From contig NZ_SODM01000003.1 in NCBI RefSeq assembly GCF_004368785.1, positions 124,001-188,000 of the forward strand: 64,000 bases of DNA, written 5' to 3'. The position numbers were made by a program, and so were the translations under genes. Positions 18,434-26,229 of the stretch are shown piece after piece. A model generated the notes under the pieces. The model was given only the letters and a program-made list of their open reading frames with translations. It was not told where the DNA came from and did no database searches. The stretch's first letter is position 1; every line of letters starts with the position of its first letter. The stretch is from Flavobacterium sp. 270. Its GTDB lineage: Bacteria > Bacteroidota > Bacteroidia > Flavobacteriales > Flavobacteriaceae.

Positions 18434-19819
18434 ATGAAACGTGTTTATCTTGATAGTAATGTCTTTAGGTATTTAAAACAAAAACCTGATTTGTTAGAGT
18501 CGATATTTGATGTAATAAATAGTTTTATGTTTTATTATTCTTATGCACATTTAGCTGACTTATCAAGAGATAAAACCGATATGAAATTTGATGATCTAAT
18601 TTTTATGGAAAATTTAGTTGATCAAAATTTTTTAAATCTTCAATCGGATAGAGAATATGTAAATGTTCAAATAGTTCCTCCTGCTTTGGCTTTCAGTAGT
18701 TTAACAAATTTGAAATTTTCAGATATAAATTTTGTTGATATTATTGATGATGCTTTTCCAAACGATATTTCTACTCTTGAAATTGATAAAGCAAAAGAAT
18801 TATTAAAGATGTTCCTTACCTTTCCTATTAAATCTTTAGGTATGGAGGATCTAAATTTTCAAACTGAAGGTACTGCTGTTGATATCATTTCACCTAATGG
18901 AACGAACTCTATTCTTGAATATTTAGAAAAACTTGTAAATACATTTGATAATTTAAATACAGATCCAAAGTTATGGAGAGAGCTTAGAAACTATACAATT
19001 GAGAATCTAAATTTTTCAAATTTTGAAATAGATATTCAGAATATTGAATTTGATAAACAATTAAAAAATACAAAACTACAATCTACATTTATTAAGTTTG
19101 TTGAGAATGCTCTTAGTAGCTTTAGGAAAACTGACTTTAGAGATCAATACAATTTTTTCATTACGGCATATACTTGTCTAAATCTTTTGGGAATTGACAA
19201 AGAGAAAAGTAAAAAAGTAGTTTTCTCTAGTTTTCAGAATGATGCTCAACACGCATACTATGCTGCTCATTGTGAATATTTAGTTTCTGATGACGAACAA
19301 CTCTTACTTAAAGCAAAAGCTCTTTACAATTTATTAAATATTAAAACGCAAGTTTTACATGCCGATGAATTTTTCAATAATTTAGATAAGATTGGTTGTG
19401 ATGGCGAATTGGAATTTGATGATTTTATGGAAAAATTAAAAGATTTAAAAAACAATATTAATTTTTCTGAATCAATATCTTATGATGAAGGGACAGTTTA
19501 TCGTTTATATAATTCTTACTTTGATTATTTTAATGAAATGCAAATCATTAAAACTGAAAATTTAAATCCAATTTGTGTGTTTTATAAAGAATACGAAAAT
19601 TATTCTAATTTTTCATCATTTGAAGAAATGGAACTGATTACAAATAGAATAGTTAGAACACTTGGTAGAGATTTGTATAATAAAAAAAAGTATTCTGCAA
19701 ATGATACTTTACAAATAAAAAATGAAGATTGGCAGGGAAGGGTTTGGGACTTTGAATATTCAAACTTTTATTTAAAAATAAATAACAAACGTTTTAGTCT
19801 TCATTATCAGCCAAAATAA
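18434..19819 (+). CDS. PIN-like nuclease-type protein inserted after an aldo/keto reductase
   Basis: This 461-residue protein matches no family I can name. It has features of a split PIN domain: an N-terminal VYLDSNVFRYL with Asp7, an acidic residue at Asp42 (AHLADLSRD), and a later block at residues 268-290 (Asp270 in QNDAQHAYYAAHC, then VSDDEQLLLKA with Asp286/Asp287). PIN domains are metal-dependent RNases, often toxins. Here a long insert of about 200 residues and a 140-residue C-terminal extension separate it from small toxins. No antitoxin gene is adjacent. It looks more AT-rich than its neighbours and is bracketed by two copies of the reductase 3' end, which suggests acquired DNA. Nuclease activity is inferred. 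Confidence 0.6.
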   Translation: MKRVYLDSNVFRYLKQKPDLLESIFDVINSFMFYYSYAHLADLSRDKTDMKFDDLIFMENLVDQNFLNLQSDREYVNVQIVPPALAFSSLTNLKFSDINFVDIIDDAFPNDISTLEIDKAKELLKMFLTFPIKSLGMEDLNFQTEGTAVDIISPNGTNSILEYLEKLVNTFDNLNTDPKLWRELRNYTIENLNFSNFEIDIQNIEFDKQLKNTKLQSTFIKFVENALSSFRKTDFRDQYNFFITAYTCLNLLGIDKEKSKKVVFSSFQNDAQHAYYAAHCEYLVSDDEQLLLKAKALYNLLNIKTQVLHADEFFNNLDKIGCDGELEFDDFMEKLKDLKNNINFSESISYDEGTVYRLYNSYFDYFNEMQIIKTENLNPICVFYKEYENYSNFSSFEEMELITNRIVRTLGRDLYNKKKYSANDTLQIKNEDWQGRVWDFEYSNFYLKINNKRFSLHYQPK

Positions 19820-19831
19820 AAAATAGAGAAT

Positions 19832-19964
19832 AAAAGACAAACGAATTACTTCGGTTTTAATTGGTGCAAGTTCGGTTAGACAATTATGTAATAATATTGA
19901 TTGTCTGCAAAATACCCAATTTTCGGAAGATGAATTAAATGCAATCGAATCCATTTTGAAATAA
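19832..19964 (+). pseudogene. Remnant 3' end of an aldo/keto reductase
   Basis: From 19833 this codes for 43 residues beginning KDKRITSVLIGASSVRQLCN and ending in TAA. From the DKR, 34 of 42 residues match the C-terminus of the reductase at 17459-18415. The first 27 bases (19832-19858) are identical to 18283-18309, after which many synonymous and some coding changes appear. No start codon or upstream part of the gene is present. It is a leftover end of a diverged allele, with the PIN-like gene lying between the copies. Confidence 0.85.
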
Positions 19965-19979
19965 TATAGCAACACTCCC

Positions 19980-20549
19980 ATGTTTGATCATCTTAAAAAT
20001 AAATTTCCAATCGAAGATCATTTATGGGAGAATTACATTCCATATTTTAATAAGCTTGAGATTCCCGCAAGAACAGTTCTTTTGAATGAAGGCGAAATTT
20101 CAGAACGAATTTTTTTTATCGAAAAAGGCTGCATCCGATGCTGGTTTAATAAAGACGGAAAAGATTTAACCTTGCAGTTTTTTTTAGAAGACGGTATGGT
20201 GGCTTCTATCGAAAGTTTTAGAAAGAAAATCCCAAGTCCGGTTACTATCGAAACAATTGAACCAAGCGTTTTATGGTATGTCGATAAAAAAGACATGGAC
20301 GTCATTCTTAAAGAATTAATTGAAATTCCAGAGCTAAGAAATAAATTTATTGACATGATTTTTGAGCGTACTTTTGATTACATGAAGCATTTTGTTTCAT
20401 TTATAAGAGATACGCCAGAACAACGATATCTTAATCTTCTCAAAGAAAATCCACAAATTATAAAACGTATTCCGCAGCATTATATCGCTTCTTTTCTCGG
20501 CATTACTTCCGTTCATTTAAGCCGGATAAAAAATAAACTACTCAAATAA
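19980..20549 (+). CDS. Crp/Fnr-family transcriptional regulator
   Basis: This 189-residue protein has a cyclic-nucleotide-binding-type beta barrel (residues 15-115, with TVLLNEGEISERIFFIEKGCIRCWF) and a helical hinge. A C-terminal helix-turn-helix lies at about residues 160-189 (HYIASFLGITSVHLSRIKNKLL). It is short but typical of Flavobacterial regulators of this family. The effector-binding pocket residues of CRP are not evident, so the ligand is unknown. It starts 15 bases after the reductase remnant. A perfect palindrome at 20565-20580, just after its stop, may be its operator and could control the next gene. Confidence 0.85.
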   Translation: MFDHLKNKFPIEDHLWENYIPYFNKLEIPARTVLLNEGEISERIFFIEKGCIRCWFNKDGKDLTLQFFLEDGMVASIESFRKKIPSPVTIETIEPSVLWYVDKKDMDVILKELIEIPELRNKFIDMIFERTFDYMKHFVSFIRDTPEQRYLNLLKENPQIIKRIPQHYIASFLGITSVHLSRIKNKLLK

Positions 20550-20564
20550 ACCTTATTCCCATTT

Positions 20565-20580
20565 GATAACAAATGTTATC
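20565..20580. promoter_or_regulatory. Palindromic operator candidate upstream of the oxidoreductase gene
   Basis: GATAACAAATGTTATC has perfect 6-base arms with a 4-base spacer. It lies 22 bases before the -7 box at 20602, where the -33 region should be, and directly after the Crp-family gene. Confidence 0.5.
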
Positions 20581-20601
20581 GCACAACAATTTACTGCGGA
20601 C

Positions 20602-20609
20602 TAATTTTG
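20602..20609 (+). promoter_or_regulatory. -7 promoter box TAATTTTG for the oxidoreductase gene
   Basis: TAATTTTG is an exact TAnnTTTG match 19 bases before the ATG at 20629. The -33 TTG is lacking; a palindrome occupies that zone, which would suit an activator-dependent promoter. Confidence 0.5.
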
Positions 20610-20628
20610 CTTCATAAAATTTAAAAAT

Positions 20629-21597
20629 ATGAAAGCAGCAGTAATTTATAAAAACGGAGAATTACCAAAATACACCGATTTTCCAGATCCAATTGTCGAA
20701 AATGAAAACCAGCTTTTAATGAATGTAAAAGCATCGGCGGTTAAAAACTTAGATAAAAATATAGCAAGTGGCAAACATTATTCGACAGATATCAAAGCAA
20801 CGGCAAAAGTTGTGGGCGGTGACGGTGTGGGTTTTCTTGAAGACGGAACCAGAGTTTATGCTTTGGGCGTAACCGGAATGATTGCAGAAAAAGCAATTAT
20901 TGATAAACACAAAATGGTAAAAGTTCCAGACGGGCTTGATGATAATACAGCTTCGGCATTACCAAATGCGGTTGCAGGTTCTGCGATGGCTTTGCGTTTT
21001 AGAGCAGATATTCAAAAAGGAGAAACGGTTTTAATAAATGGCGCAACCGGAGTTACCGGAAAAATTACCATTCAGCTTGCCAAACATTATGGAGCAGGAA
21101 GAATAATTGTAACGGGAAGAAAAGAAGAAACTTTAAAAGGATTATTAGATTTAGGTGCAGACGAATATTTAGTTTTGACACAATCAGACGAAGATTTTTT
21201 ATCCCAAATAAAAGCCATTCATGTCAAAACACCTATTGATATTATTATTGATTATCTGTGGGGACATTCAGCCGAGCTGATTTTAAAATCTTTAAAAGGA
21301 AATGGTGGATTTACACATAAAACAAGATATGTTTCTGTTGGTTCTATGGCCGGAGATACGATTCAGTTATCGGCAGAAATTTTACGAAGCGTAGATCTTA
21401 AATTGTCAGGTTCAGGTTTTGGAAGCTGGACTAAAGAAGAAATGAAATTATTATTAGTAGAAATTTTACCTGAAATGTTTGATTTGGCAGTGTCTAAAAA
21501 GTTAATAATCGAAACCGTTTCTCTTCCTATCCAAGATATTGAAAAAGCTTGGGAAATAAATATTCCGGATGGAAAAAGGCTGGTAATTACAATTTAA
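20629..21597 (+). CDS. Zinc-independent quinone oxidoreductase-like MDR protein
   Basis: This 322-residue medium-chain dehydrogenase/reductase has a GroES-like N-terminal domain (residues 1-120) and a Rossmann NADPH-binding domain containing VLINGATGVTGKITIQLAKHY near residues 138-158. The cysteine/histidine zinc ligands of true alcohol dehydrogenases are not visible, so it is closer to quinone or enone reductases. The preceding Crp-type regulator, palindrome and promoter box suggest local control, perhaps in response to a reactive carbonyl or quinone. It ends near an inverted repeat shared with the convergent mannanase gene. Confidence 0.85.
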   Translation: MKAAVIYKNGELPKYTDFPDPIVENENQLLMNVKASAVKNLDKNIASGKHYSTDIKATAKVVGGDGVGFLEDGTRVYALGVTGMIAEKAIIDKHKMVKVPDGLDDNTASALPNAVAGSAMALRFRADIQKGETVLINGATGVTGKITIQLAKHYGAGRIIVTGRKEETLKGLLDLGADEYLVLTQSDEDFLSQIKAIHVKTPIDIIIDYLWGHSAELILKSLKGNGGFTHKTRYVSVGSMAGDTIQLSAEILRSVDLKLSGSGFGSWTKEEMKLLLVEILPEMFDLAVSKKLIIETVSLPIQDIEKAWEINIPDGKRLVITI

Positions 21598-21652
21598 AAA
21601 CGATATTTCAGTATTAGGAAAAGTAAAGTTTTATATTTAAATAAGTTTTTAA

Positions 21653-21732
21653 ACCATATAAGTGATATAAGTTCATTTTAGAATTAAACTTAAAACAAAG
21701 TTGATTCTATGGACTTATATTACTTATATGGT
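21653..21732. repeat. ACCATATAAG inverted repeat between convergent genes
   Basis: Arms at 21653-21675 and 21710-21732 are near-perfect reverse complements (left begins ACCATATAAGTGATATAAGT). The word is closely related to the hairpin units of the array at 62467-62716. It lies between convergent stops and may serve as bidirectional terminator. Confidence 0.75.
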
Positions 21733-21742
21733 GAAATTAGCT

Positions 21743-23032
21743 TTACTTTTTCTTCAATTTTAAATTATACTTTTTCACAATTTCCAAAGTCGATTTATCT
21801 GTAGAAAAAACAGAATTTAAGCCTTGTGGTTCTTGCGGAGGATCTGTAGTTAACGGATCGCCTGGATTCCATTTTCCGTCAGCAGTAATTGCTTTTCCTT
21901 CACCGCCAAAACCCCAAAAGTTTGCGGCTTGCAAAGGACCTTTTTGAGCAACACTCTCGGCAACGCGGTTAAAAATATAATTGTAAAAAATATCTCTGTT
22001 GGCAACCGATGAAGTGTTTACTAAACTTTCGTTTTCTCTTGGTAATCCAAATTCTTCTATAATAATCGGACGTTTTAAATCGTCGGCCACTTTTACATGT
22101 TTGTCAATATAAATTCCGGCTTTTTCTAAAGTTGATGGTAAAGTATTTTCGGCAGTATCTGCTTTAAACCAACCCCAGTTTTTTGGCCAAATATGCATTG
22201 TTAGATAATCAATATTTGGATTTTGATGTGTTCTTTCAAAAATATTAATATCGTCATTTGAGCTGTTTAAGCCTTCAGAACCTGTAGAAACCAAATGATT
22301 TTTGTCTAAACTATCAATTAAATCAACAATATTGTTCAGCCATTTAGTGAATTTTGCTTCGTTTTCTGGCGTAAAAGTGCGCGGTTCATTTCCAACCTGC
22401 CACGCCATAATCGTATTGTCTTCAGTATATTTCTTTTTAGAATAAGCGTTTGTTCTTCCAATAATAAATTTTACATGATTATTCAAAGCTTCCATACAAG
22501 GCTCGCAACTATGAAATTGCTCTGTATACGACATAAATTGTGGCCAAGTATTTGGCGGAATTGCCGGAACCGGAATTGGGCCTTTTCCATTCCATTCCAA
22601 ATATTGCGACATACCGCCAGACCATTCCCAGTTGTTTGTTAAGTACAAAACCGCATACATTTTGCGTTTGCTCATTTCATTGATTAGAAAATCCAATCCG
22701 TCCAATAAATCCTCATTGTATTTTCCTTGCGCGTATTGCAAAGCCGGACGAACCGTAAAATCATATTTTCCACCATCAGCACCAACCAAAATTCGAAGAT
22801 TATCAATTCCGTTTTTCTGCATCAAATCCAGTTCACGAAGCAATCTTTTTCGATCGCCGATTTTTTTAGAAGCAAGTAAACTTCCATACCAATAATTGGT
22901 CCCAATATAGGAATACGGTTTATTGCCTTTATAAAATTGAGTTCCTTTTACCGTAATTCTTTCCTGTGCCTGACAGGCAATTGCAGAGAAAATTAATGAA
23001 AGAGAAAGTGTTTTTAGAAATCTGTTTTTCAT
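21743..23032 (-). CDS. GH5_7-like endo-beta-1,4-mannanase
   Basis: This 429-residue exported enzyme has an N-terminal signal with Cys20 (FSAIACQAQ), which could be either a type I signal or a poor lipobox. The GH5 barrel carries the acid/base Glu216 in MAWQVGNEPRTF and the nucleophile Glu in IIIEEFGLP (residue 326 or 327). TMHIWPKNWGW and the long active-site loops are those of the eukaryote-like GH5_7 mannanases. It cuts internal beta-1,4-mannosyl bonds. It is the last gene of the minus-strand mannan set and is preceded by a 172-base gap containing a long hairpin, so it may be expressed at a different level. Confidence 0.9.
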   Translation of the reverse strand: MKNRFLKTLSLSLIFSAIACQAQERITVKGTQFYKGNKPYSYIGTNYWYGSLLASKKIGDRKRLLRELDLMQKNGIDNLRILVGADGGKYDFTVRPALQYAQGKYNEDLLDGLDFLINEMSKRKMYAVLYLTNNWEWSGGMSQYLEWNGKGPIPVPAIPPNTWPQFMSYTEQFHSCEPCMEALNNHVKFIIGRTNAYSKKKYTEDNTIMAWQVGNEPRTFTPENEAKFTKWLNNIVDLIDSLDKNHLVSTGSEGLNSSNDDINIFERTHQNPNIDYLTMHIWPKNWGWFKADTAENTLPSTLEKAGIYIDKHVKVADDLKRPIIIEEFGLPRENESLVNTSSVANRDIFYNYIFNRVAESVAQKGPLQAANFWGFGGEGKAITADGKWNPGDPLTTDPPQEPQGLNSVFSTDKSTLEIVKKYNLKLKKK

Positions 23033-23075
23033 AATACTATTTTTTAGGAGCTATTCCCGCTATGCGTTTTCATTA

Positions 23076-23161
23076 GTCATTGCGAGGAACGAAGTAATCT
23101 CATCATTTTTTTTCTAACGACTGCTTATTGCTAGTGTGATTGCTTCGTTCCTCGCAATGAC
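23076..23161. repeat. GTCAT...ATGAC intergenic hairpin, copy 2
   Basis: Arms 23076-23099 and 23138-23161 pair over 24 bases with one mismatch and carry the same word as the copy at 14718 (GTCATTGCGAGGAACGAAG). It lies between the GH26 and GH5_7 mannanase genes, inside what would otherwise be one operon. Confidence 0.85.
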
Positions 23162-23204
23162 AAACTAAGAGGAACTTGAAACTTGAAACCCCAAACAAAA
23201 AAAC

Positions 23205-24434
23205 TTACTTAGGCATTTCATACATCCTTGGCAATCCATTTGCCAAAGCTGATTTTGTTTTAGAACTAAAAGTTTTAAAATCATTTGCATTCGAAACCGA
23301 ACCAGTCGGAACATAATATCCGTCAGCATTATTGTTCCAAAATAGGACATAACTTATCTGGACATCATTTTTGGTTAATGCGCTGTATAATAAAGTAGAA
23401 AACCAATCTGTAATTGCCGGTGTTGTGCTTGTAACGCGATAGCCTGTTTCTGTCAAAGCAGCAATTTTTACTTTTGCTTTAGCGTAATCAGAAAGAATTT
23501 TTAGTTTGGTGTTTGCTTTATCTGAACCTGTCTGACCTTGATTGTTAAAATCGCCGTAATTGTCCATTCCAATAATATCAACATATTTATCGCCGGGATA
23601 GCGGCTTAAATAATTGGCCTCTGTTGTGTATGAATTGTCGGGAGAAAAGGCATATAAAATGTTGTGAACGCCTTTTGTGTTTTTAAGATAATCAACCGTA
23701 AACTGATAGGCTTTTTTATATTCATCGGCAGTCGCAAAGTCTGCTCCCCACCAAAACCAGCTTCCGTCAAATTCGTGAAAAGGCCTGAAAATTATCGGAA
23801 TCAATTCGCCGTTTGCACCTTTTAAATTAGAAACAACGCTGGCGATTTTATCTAGTTTTTTCTTGTACCATTCGTTGTTGGCGCCACCGGGTAAAATACT
23901 TTTAAAAGCGTTATTTTTTTGCTCCGTAGTCATGTCGGAAGTATAGAAAGAATCTTCGCTGTAAGGTTCTCTCAAATGCCACGAAAAAGTATTGATCATG
24001 CCTTTCGCGTAAGCGGCCTTAACATCGGCTGTTATTTTTTGCTCCTGTTGATAAAACCAGTTATTAGCTTGATTGTTATTGTTTTTGTCTGTAATAAATG
24101 AAAAATCAGAACCTAGAATTGCAGGATCGTAACCTGTATTTTTTTTGATATCAGAATCTCCGCCTGCATCTTGATAAAAGCTGTTAAATGCATCTTGCTG
24201 TCCAATTGCAAATTTGGTTTTAGCAAGCCTTTTTAAATTATAAAATAAAGCGACGGTTTCTTTTGTAGCGCCTGCATCGACCATATACGTAGCTGTGTTT
24301 GCAATTGTAAGCGGATCATCCTGGGTTGGCGGATCGATAATAACTTCGCCGCTGGTGTCTTTATCTGAAGAACAGCTCATAAAAGCCAGAGCCGATAAAG
24401 CTATAAATAGGTTTTTTAAAATATATTTTTTCAT
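23205..24434 (-). CDS. GH26 endo-beta-1,4-mannanase lipoprotein
   Basis: This 409-residue enzyme has a lipoprotein signal (LAFMSC, Cys21). GH26 hallmarks are FSWHLREP early in the barrel, the acid/base Glu in IIFRPFHEFDGSWFWWG and the nucleophile Glu in ALTETGY. GH26 enzymes hydrolyse internal mannosidic bonds or release mannobiose. It is one of two GH26 genes in this operon; the other (28887-30023) is shorter. Lipidation suggests anchoring at the outer membrane, and the acidic residues after the Cys (SSDKDTSGE) would suit surface exposure. It follows the small putative glycan-binding gene by 8 bases. Confidence 0.92.
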   Translation of the reverse strand: MKKYILKNLFIALSALAFMSCSSDKDTSGEVIIDPPTQDDPLTIANTATYMVDAGATKETVALFYNLKRLAKTKFAIGQQDAFNSFYQDAGGDSDIKKNTGYDPAILGSDFSFITDKNNNNQANNWFYQQEQKITADVKAAYAKGMINTFSWHLREPYSEDSFYTSDMTTEQKNNAFKSILPGGANNEWYKKKLDKIASVVSNLKGANGELIPIIFRPFHEFDGSWFWWGADFATADEYKKAYQFTVDYLKNTKGVHNILYAFSPDNSYTTEANYLSRYPGDKYVDIIGMDNYGDFNNQGQTGSDKANTKLKILSDYAKAKVKIAALTETGYRVTSTTPAITDWFSTLLYSALTKNDVQISYVLFWNNNADGYYVPTGSVSNANDFKTFSSKTKSALANGLPRMYEMPK

Positions 24435-24442
24435 GATTTTGG

Positions 24443-24994
24443 TTATTGGCCCGGATTCAGTTTTAGATAGTCTTCTTCCGTAAGAGTGGTTATTTTAACA
24501 TCGTCAAAAAAGACAGTGCCATTTGTTTGTGCCAGAGCCAGCATAATTCTCATTTTTTTGGCTTCGGCTGGAGTTTTGATTGTTTTTTTGTAATTAATCC
24601 ATTCTGTAGCACCTTTTGCCTGCGCTATGGTTTCAGAAACAATTTGTTTGTCGCCAGCATTGGTAAATTCTAAAATTACCGCGGCTGCTTTATAAGCTTC
24701 GCTTTGGGTTTCAACACCGTCTGTTTTCATCCAGACACTGCATTCAACTGCAAATGTATTTTTCGGAATCGAAACAATTTGATCAATAGCTTTCCATTCT
24801 GCACCTACAAACTGCGTAATATTGGCGCCGCTTTTTCCTGATTTTTTTTCGTAAGGAGAAATCATAGCGTTTTCTTCGCCTCGCCAATTGAGCAATTCGC
24901 TTTCAAATCCGCCGTTTTTGACCAAGTTGGTCTGAGCGTTTGTAATTGTAGTTAGAAATAGTAAGCTAAAAAATAGTAGTTGTTTCATAATCAT
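24443..24994 (-). CDS. Small secreted carbohydrate-binding-like protein in the mannan operon
   Basis: This 183-residue protein has a signal peptide ending at about TNAQT. The rest resembles a single galactose-binding-fold module of the CBM4/9 type: it opens with LVKNGGFESELLNW and ends with FFDDVKI, strands typical of that fold. No catalytic domain is present. It sits between the epimerase and GH26 genes with short gaps (38 and 8 bases), so it is very likely co-expressed with them. A role in holding mannan or mannan oligosaccharides is inferred from fold and context only. Confidence 0.65.
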   Translation of the reverse strand: MIMKQLLFFSLLFLTTITNAQTNLVKNGGFESELLNWRGEENAMISPYEKKSGKSGANITQFVGAEWKAIDQIVSIPKNTFAVECSVWMKTDGVETQSEAYKAAAVILEFTNAGDKQIVSETIAQAKGATEWINYKKTIKTPAEAKKMRIMLALAQTNGTVFFDDVKITTLTEEDYLKLNPGQ

Positions 24995-25032
24995 TATTTT
25001 TAATACAATTAATTGATTTACTCGGCGAAACT

Positions 25033-26223
25033 TTAAATCTTTATTCGTTGAATAAGCTCTAAACAGGCGCGGCTGTTATGATAAGGGCATTTCCAGAAGC
25101 CGGCTTTGTCTTTTTCTATTAAAGAATTGTCTTTGTAAATTCCCCAAAACCATTCGCCATTTTCTTTGTCTAAAATGTGTTTTTTAATGAATTTCCAGTT
25201 TTTGTAAACGATTTTCAAATAAGCTTCATCGCCAGTTAATTGATAGGCATTATAAAAACCGATTAAAGCTTCGGCCTGAACCCACCAATGTTTTTCGGCA
25301 ATGAGTTTATTGTTTTCAGGATCAAATTCATACCATAAACCGCCGTCGGTGTCTAAACCTTCTTTGGTAACTTCTGCCATCTGAATGGCATGTTTTTTAT
25401 AATTTTTAATTAAAGTTTCATTTTCAGAAGTTTCGGCACATTGCAATAAAAGCCATGCCGCTTCTATGTCGTGTCCGTAAGAGATAACGTCTGGTTTTTC
25501 GATCCAGTTTTCATCAAAAAACAAACTTAAATGTCCTGTTTCAATATTAATGAAATGTTTTTCTATAGTTTCTAAAAGTTCAACAATATCATTTTGAAGC
25601 GTTTGATCTTTCCAAACTTTAAACAAATTCGCATACGCTTCTACAATGTGCAGGTGCGTGTTCATTGTTTTCTTTTCGTTGGCATCTTTGTCGCTCAAAC
25701 GTAAATCTTCAATAGGCTGCCAATCTCTCGTAAAAGCTTCGAGATAGCCTTTGTTTACAGGATCGTAACTGTGTTTCTGAATTTGTTTGTAAAGATTTAC
25801 AGCGATTTCTAATGCTTTTTCATCTTTAGAAATACTGTAATATTCAGATAATCCGTAAATCGCAAACGCCAGAGCGTAAATCTGATTTTTGGTGTCTTTT
25901 GGAGTTTTATCTGCTGTAATACTCCAAAAAAGACCTCCAAATTGTGTGTCGTAAAAATGTTTATAAAGAAAATTAAAAGCTCTTTCTGCCAGCGTTTTGT
26001 GGTTTTCGTTTTGTGTGGTTTTGTAACTGGCAGAGAACGTCCATAAAATGCGGGCATTCAAAACAGAACCTTTTTCTGCGTTGGCAATAAGATGATCGTT
26101 AAAATCAATCTGGCCAATAAATCCTCCATTTTGGTTGTCAACGGTATGTTTAGACCAGTATTTTAGAATCGCATCAAGTTCTGCTGTTAGTTCTAATTTA
26201 AGTTCCTTTAATTTTACTGACAC
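25033..26223 (-). CDS. Cellobiose/mannobiose 2-epimerase (AGE family)
   Basis: This 396-residue cytoplasmic protein belongs to the N-acylglucosamine 2-epimerase superfamily (alpha/alpha barrel). It shows NQNGGFIGQIDF, NARILWTFSASY, YGHDIEAAWLL with the catalytic-type His, and KHWWVQAEALIGF with another. These features identify the cellobiose 2-epimerase branch. With mannan substrate the enzyme converts beta-1,4-mannobiose to mannosyl-glucose. The GH130 phosphorylase gene lies just 6 bases upstream in the same operon. This gene set parallels the Bacteroides fragilis mannan pathway (epimerase, phosphorylase, transporter, GH26), which strongly supports the assignment. Confidence 0.92.
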   Translation of the reverse strand: MSVKLKELKLELTAELDAILKYWSKHTVDNQNGGFIGQIDFNDHLIANAEKGSVLNARILWTFSASYKTTQNENHKTLAERAFNFLYKHFYDTQFGGLFWSITADKTPKDTKNQIYALAFAIYGLSEYYSISKDEKALEIAVNLYKQIQKHSYDPVNKGYLEAFTRDWQPIEDLRLSDKDANEKKTMNTHLHIVEAYANLFKVWKDQTLQNDIVELLETIEKHFINIETGHLSLFFDENWIEKPDVISYGHDIEAAWLLLQCAETSENETLIKNYKKHAIQMAEVTKEGLDTDGGLWYEFDPENNKLIAEKHWWVQAEALIGFYNAYQLTGDEAYLKIVYKNWKFIKKHILDKENGEWFWGIYKDNSLIEKDKAGFWKCPYHNSRACLELIQRIKI

Positions 26224-26229
26224 GGTGTA

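Noticed and set aside
18434..19819. Classical toxin-antitoxin module
   Set aside because: The PIN-like protein is far longer than VapC-type toxins and no small antitoxin gene is adjacent.
19832..19964. Short functional gene from the reductase remnant
   Set aside because: It has no start codon or ribosome-binding site and corresponds only to the last 43 codons of the reductase.
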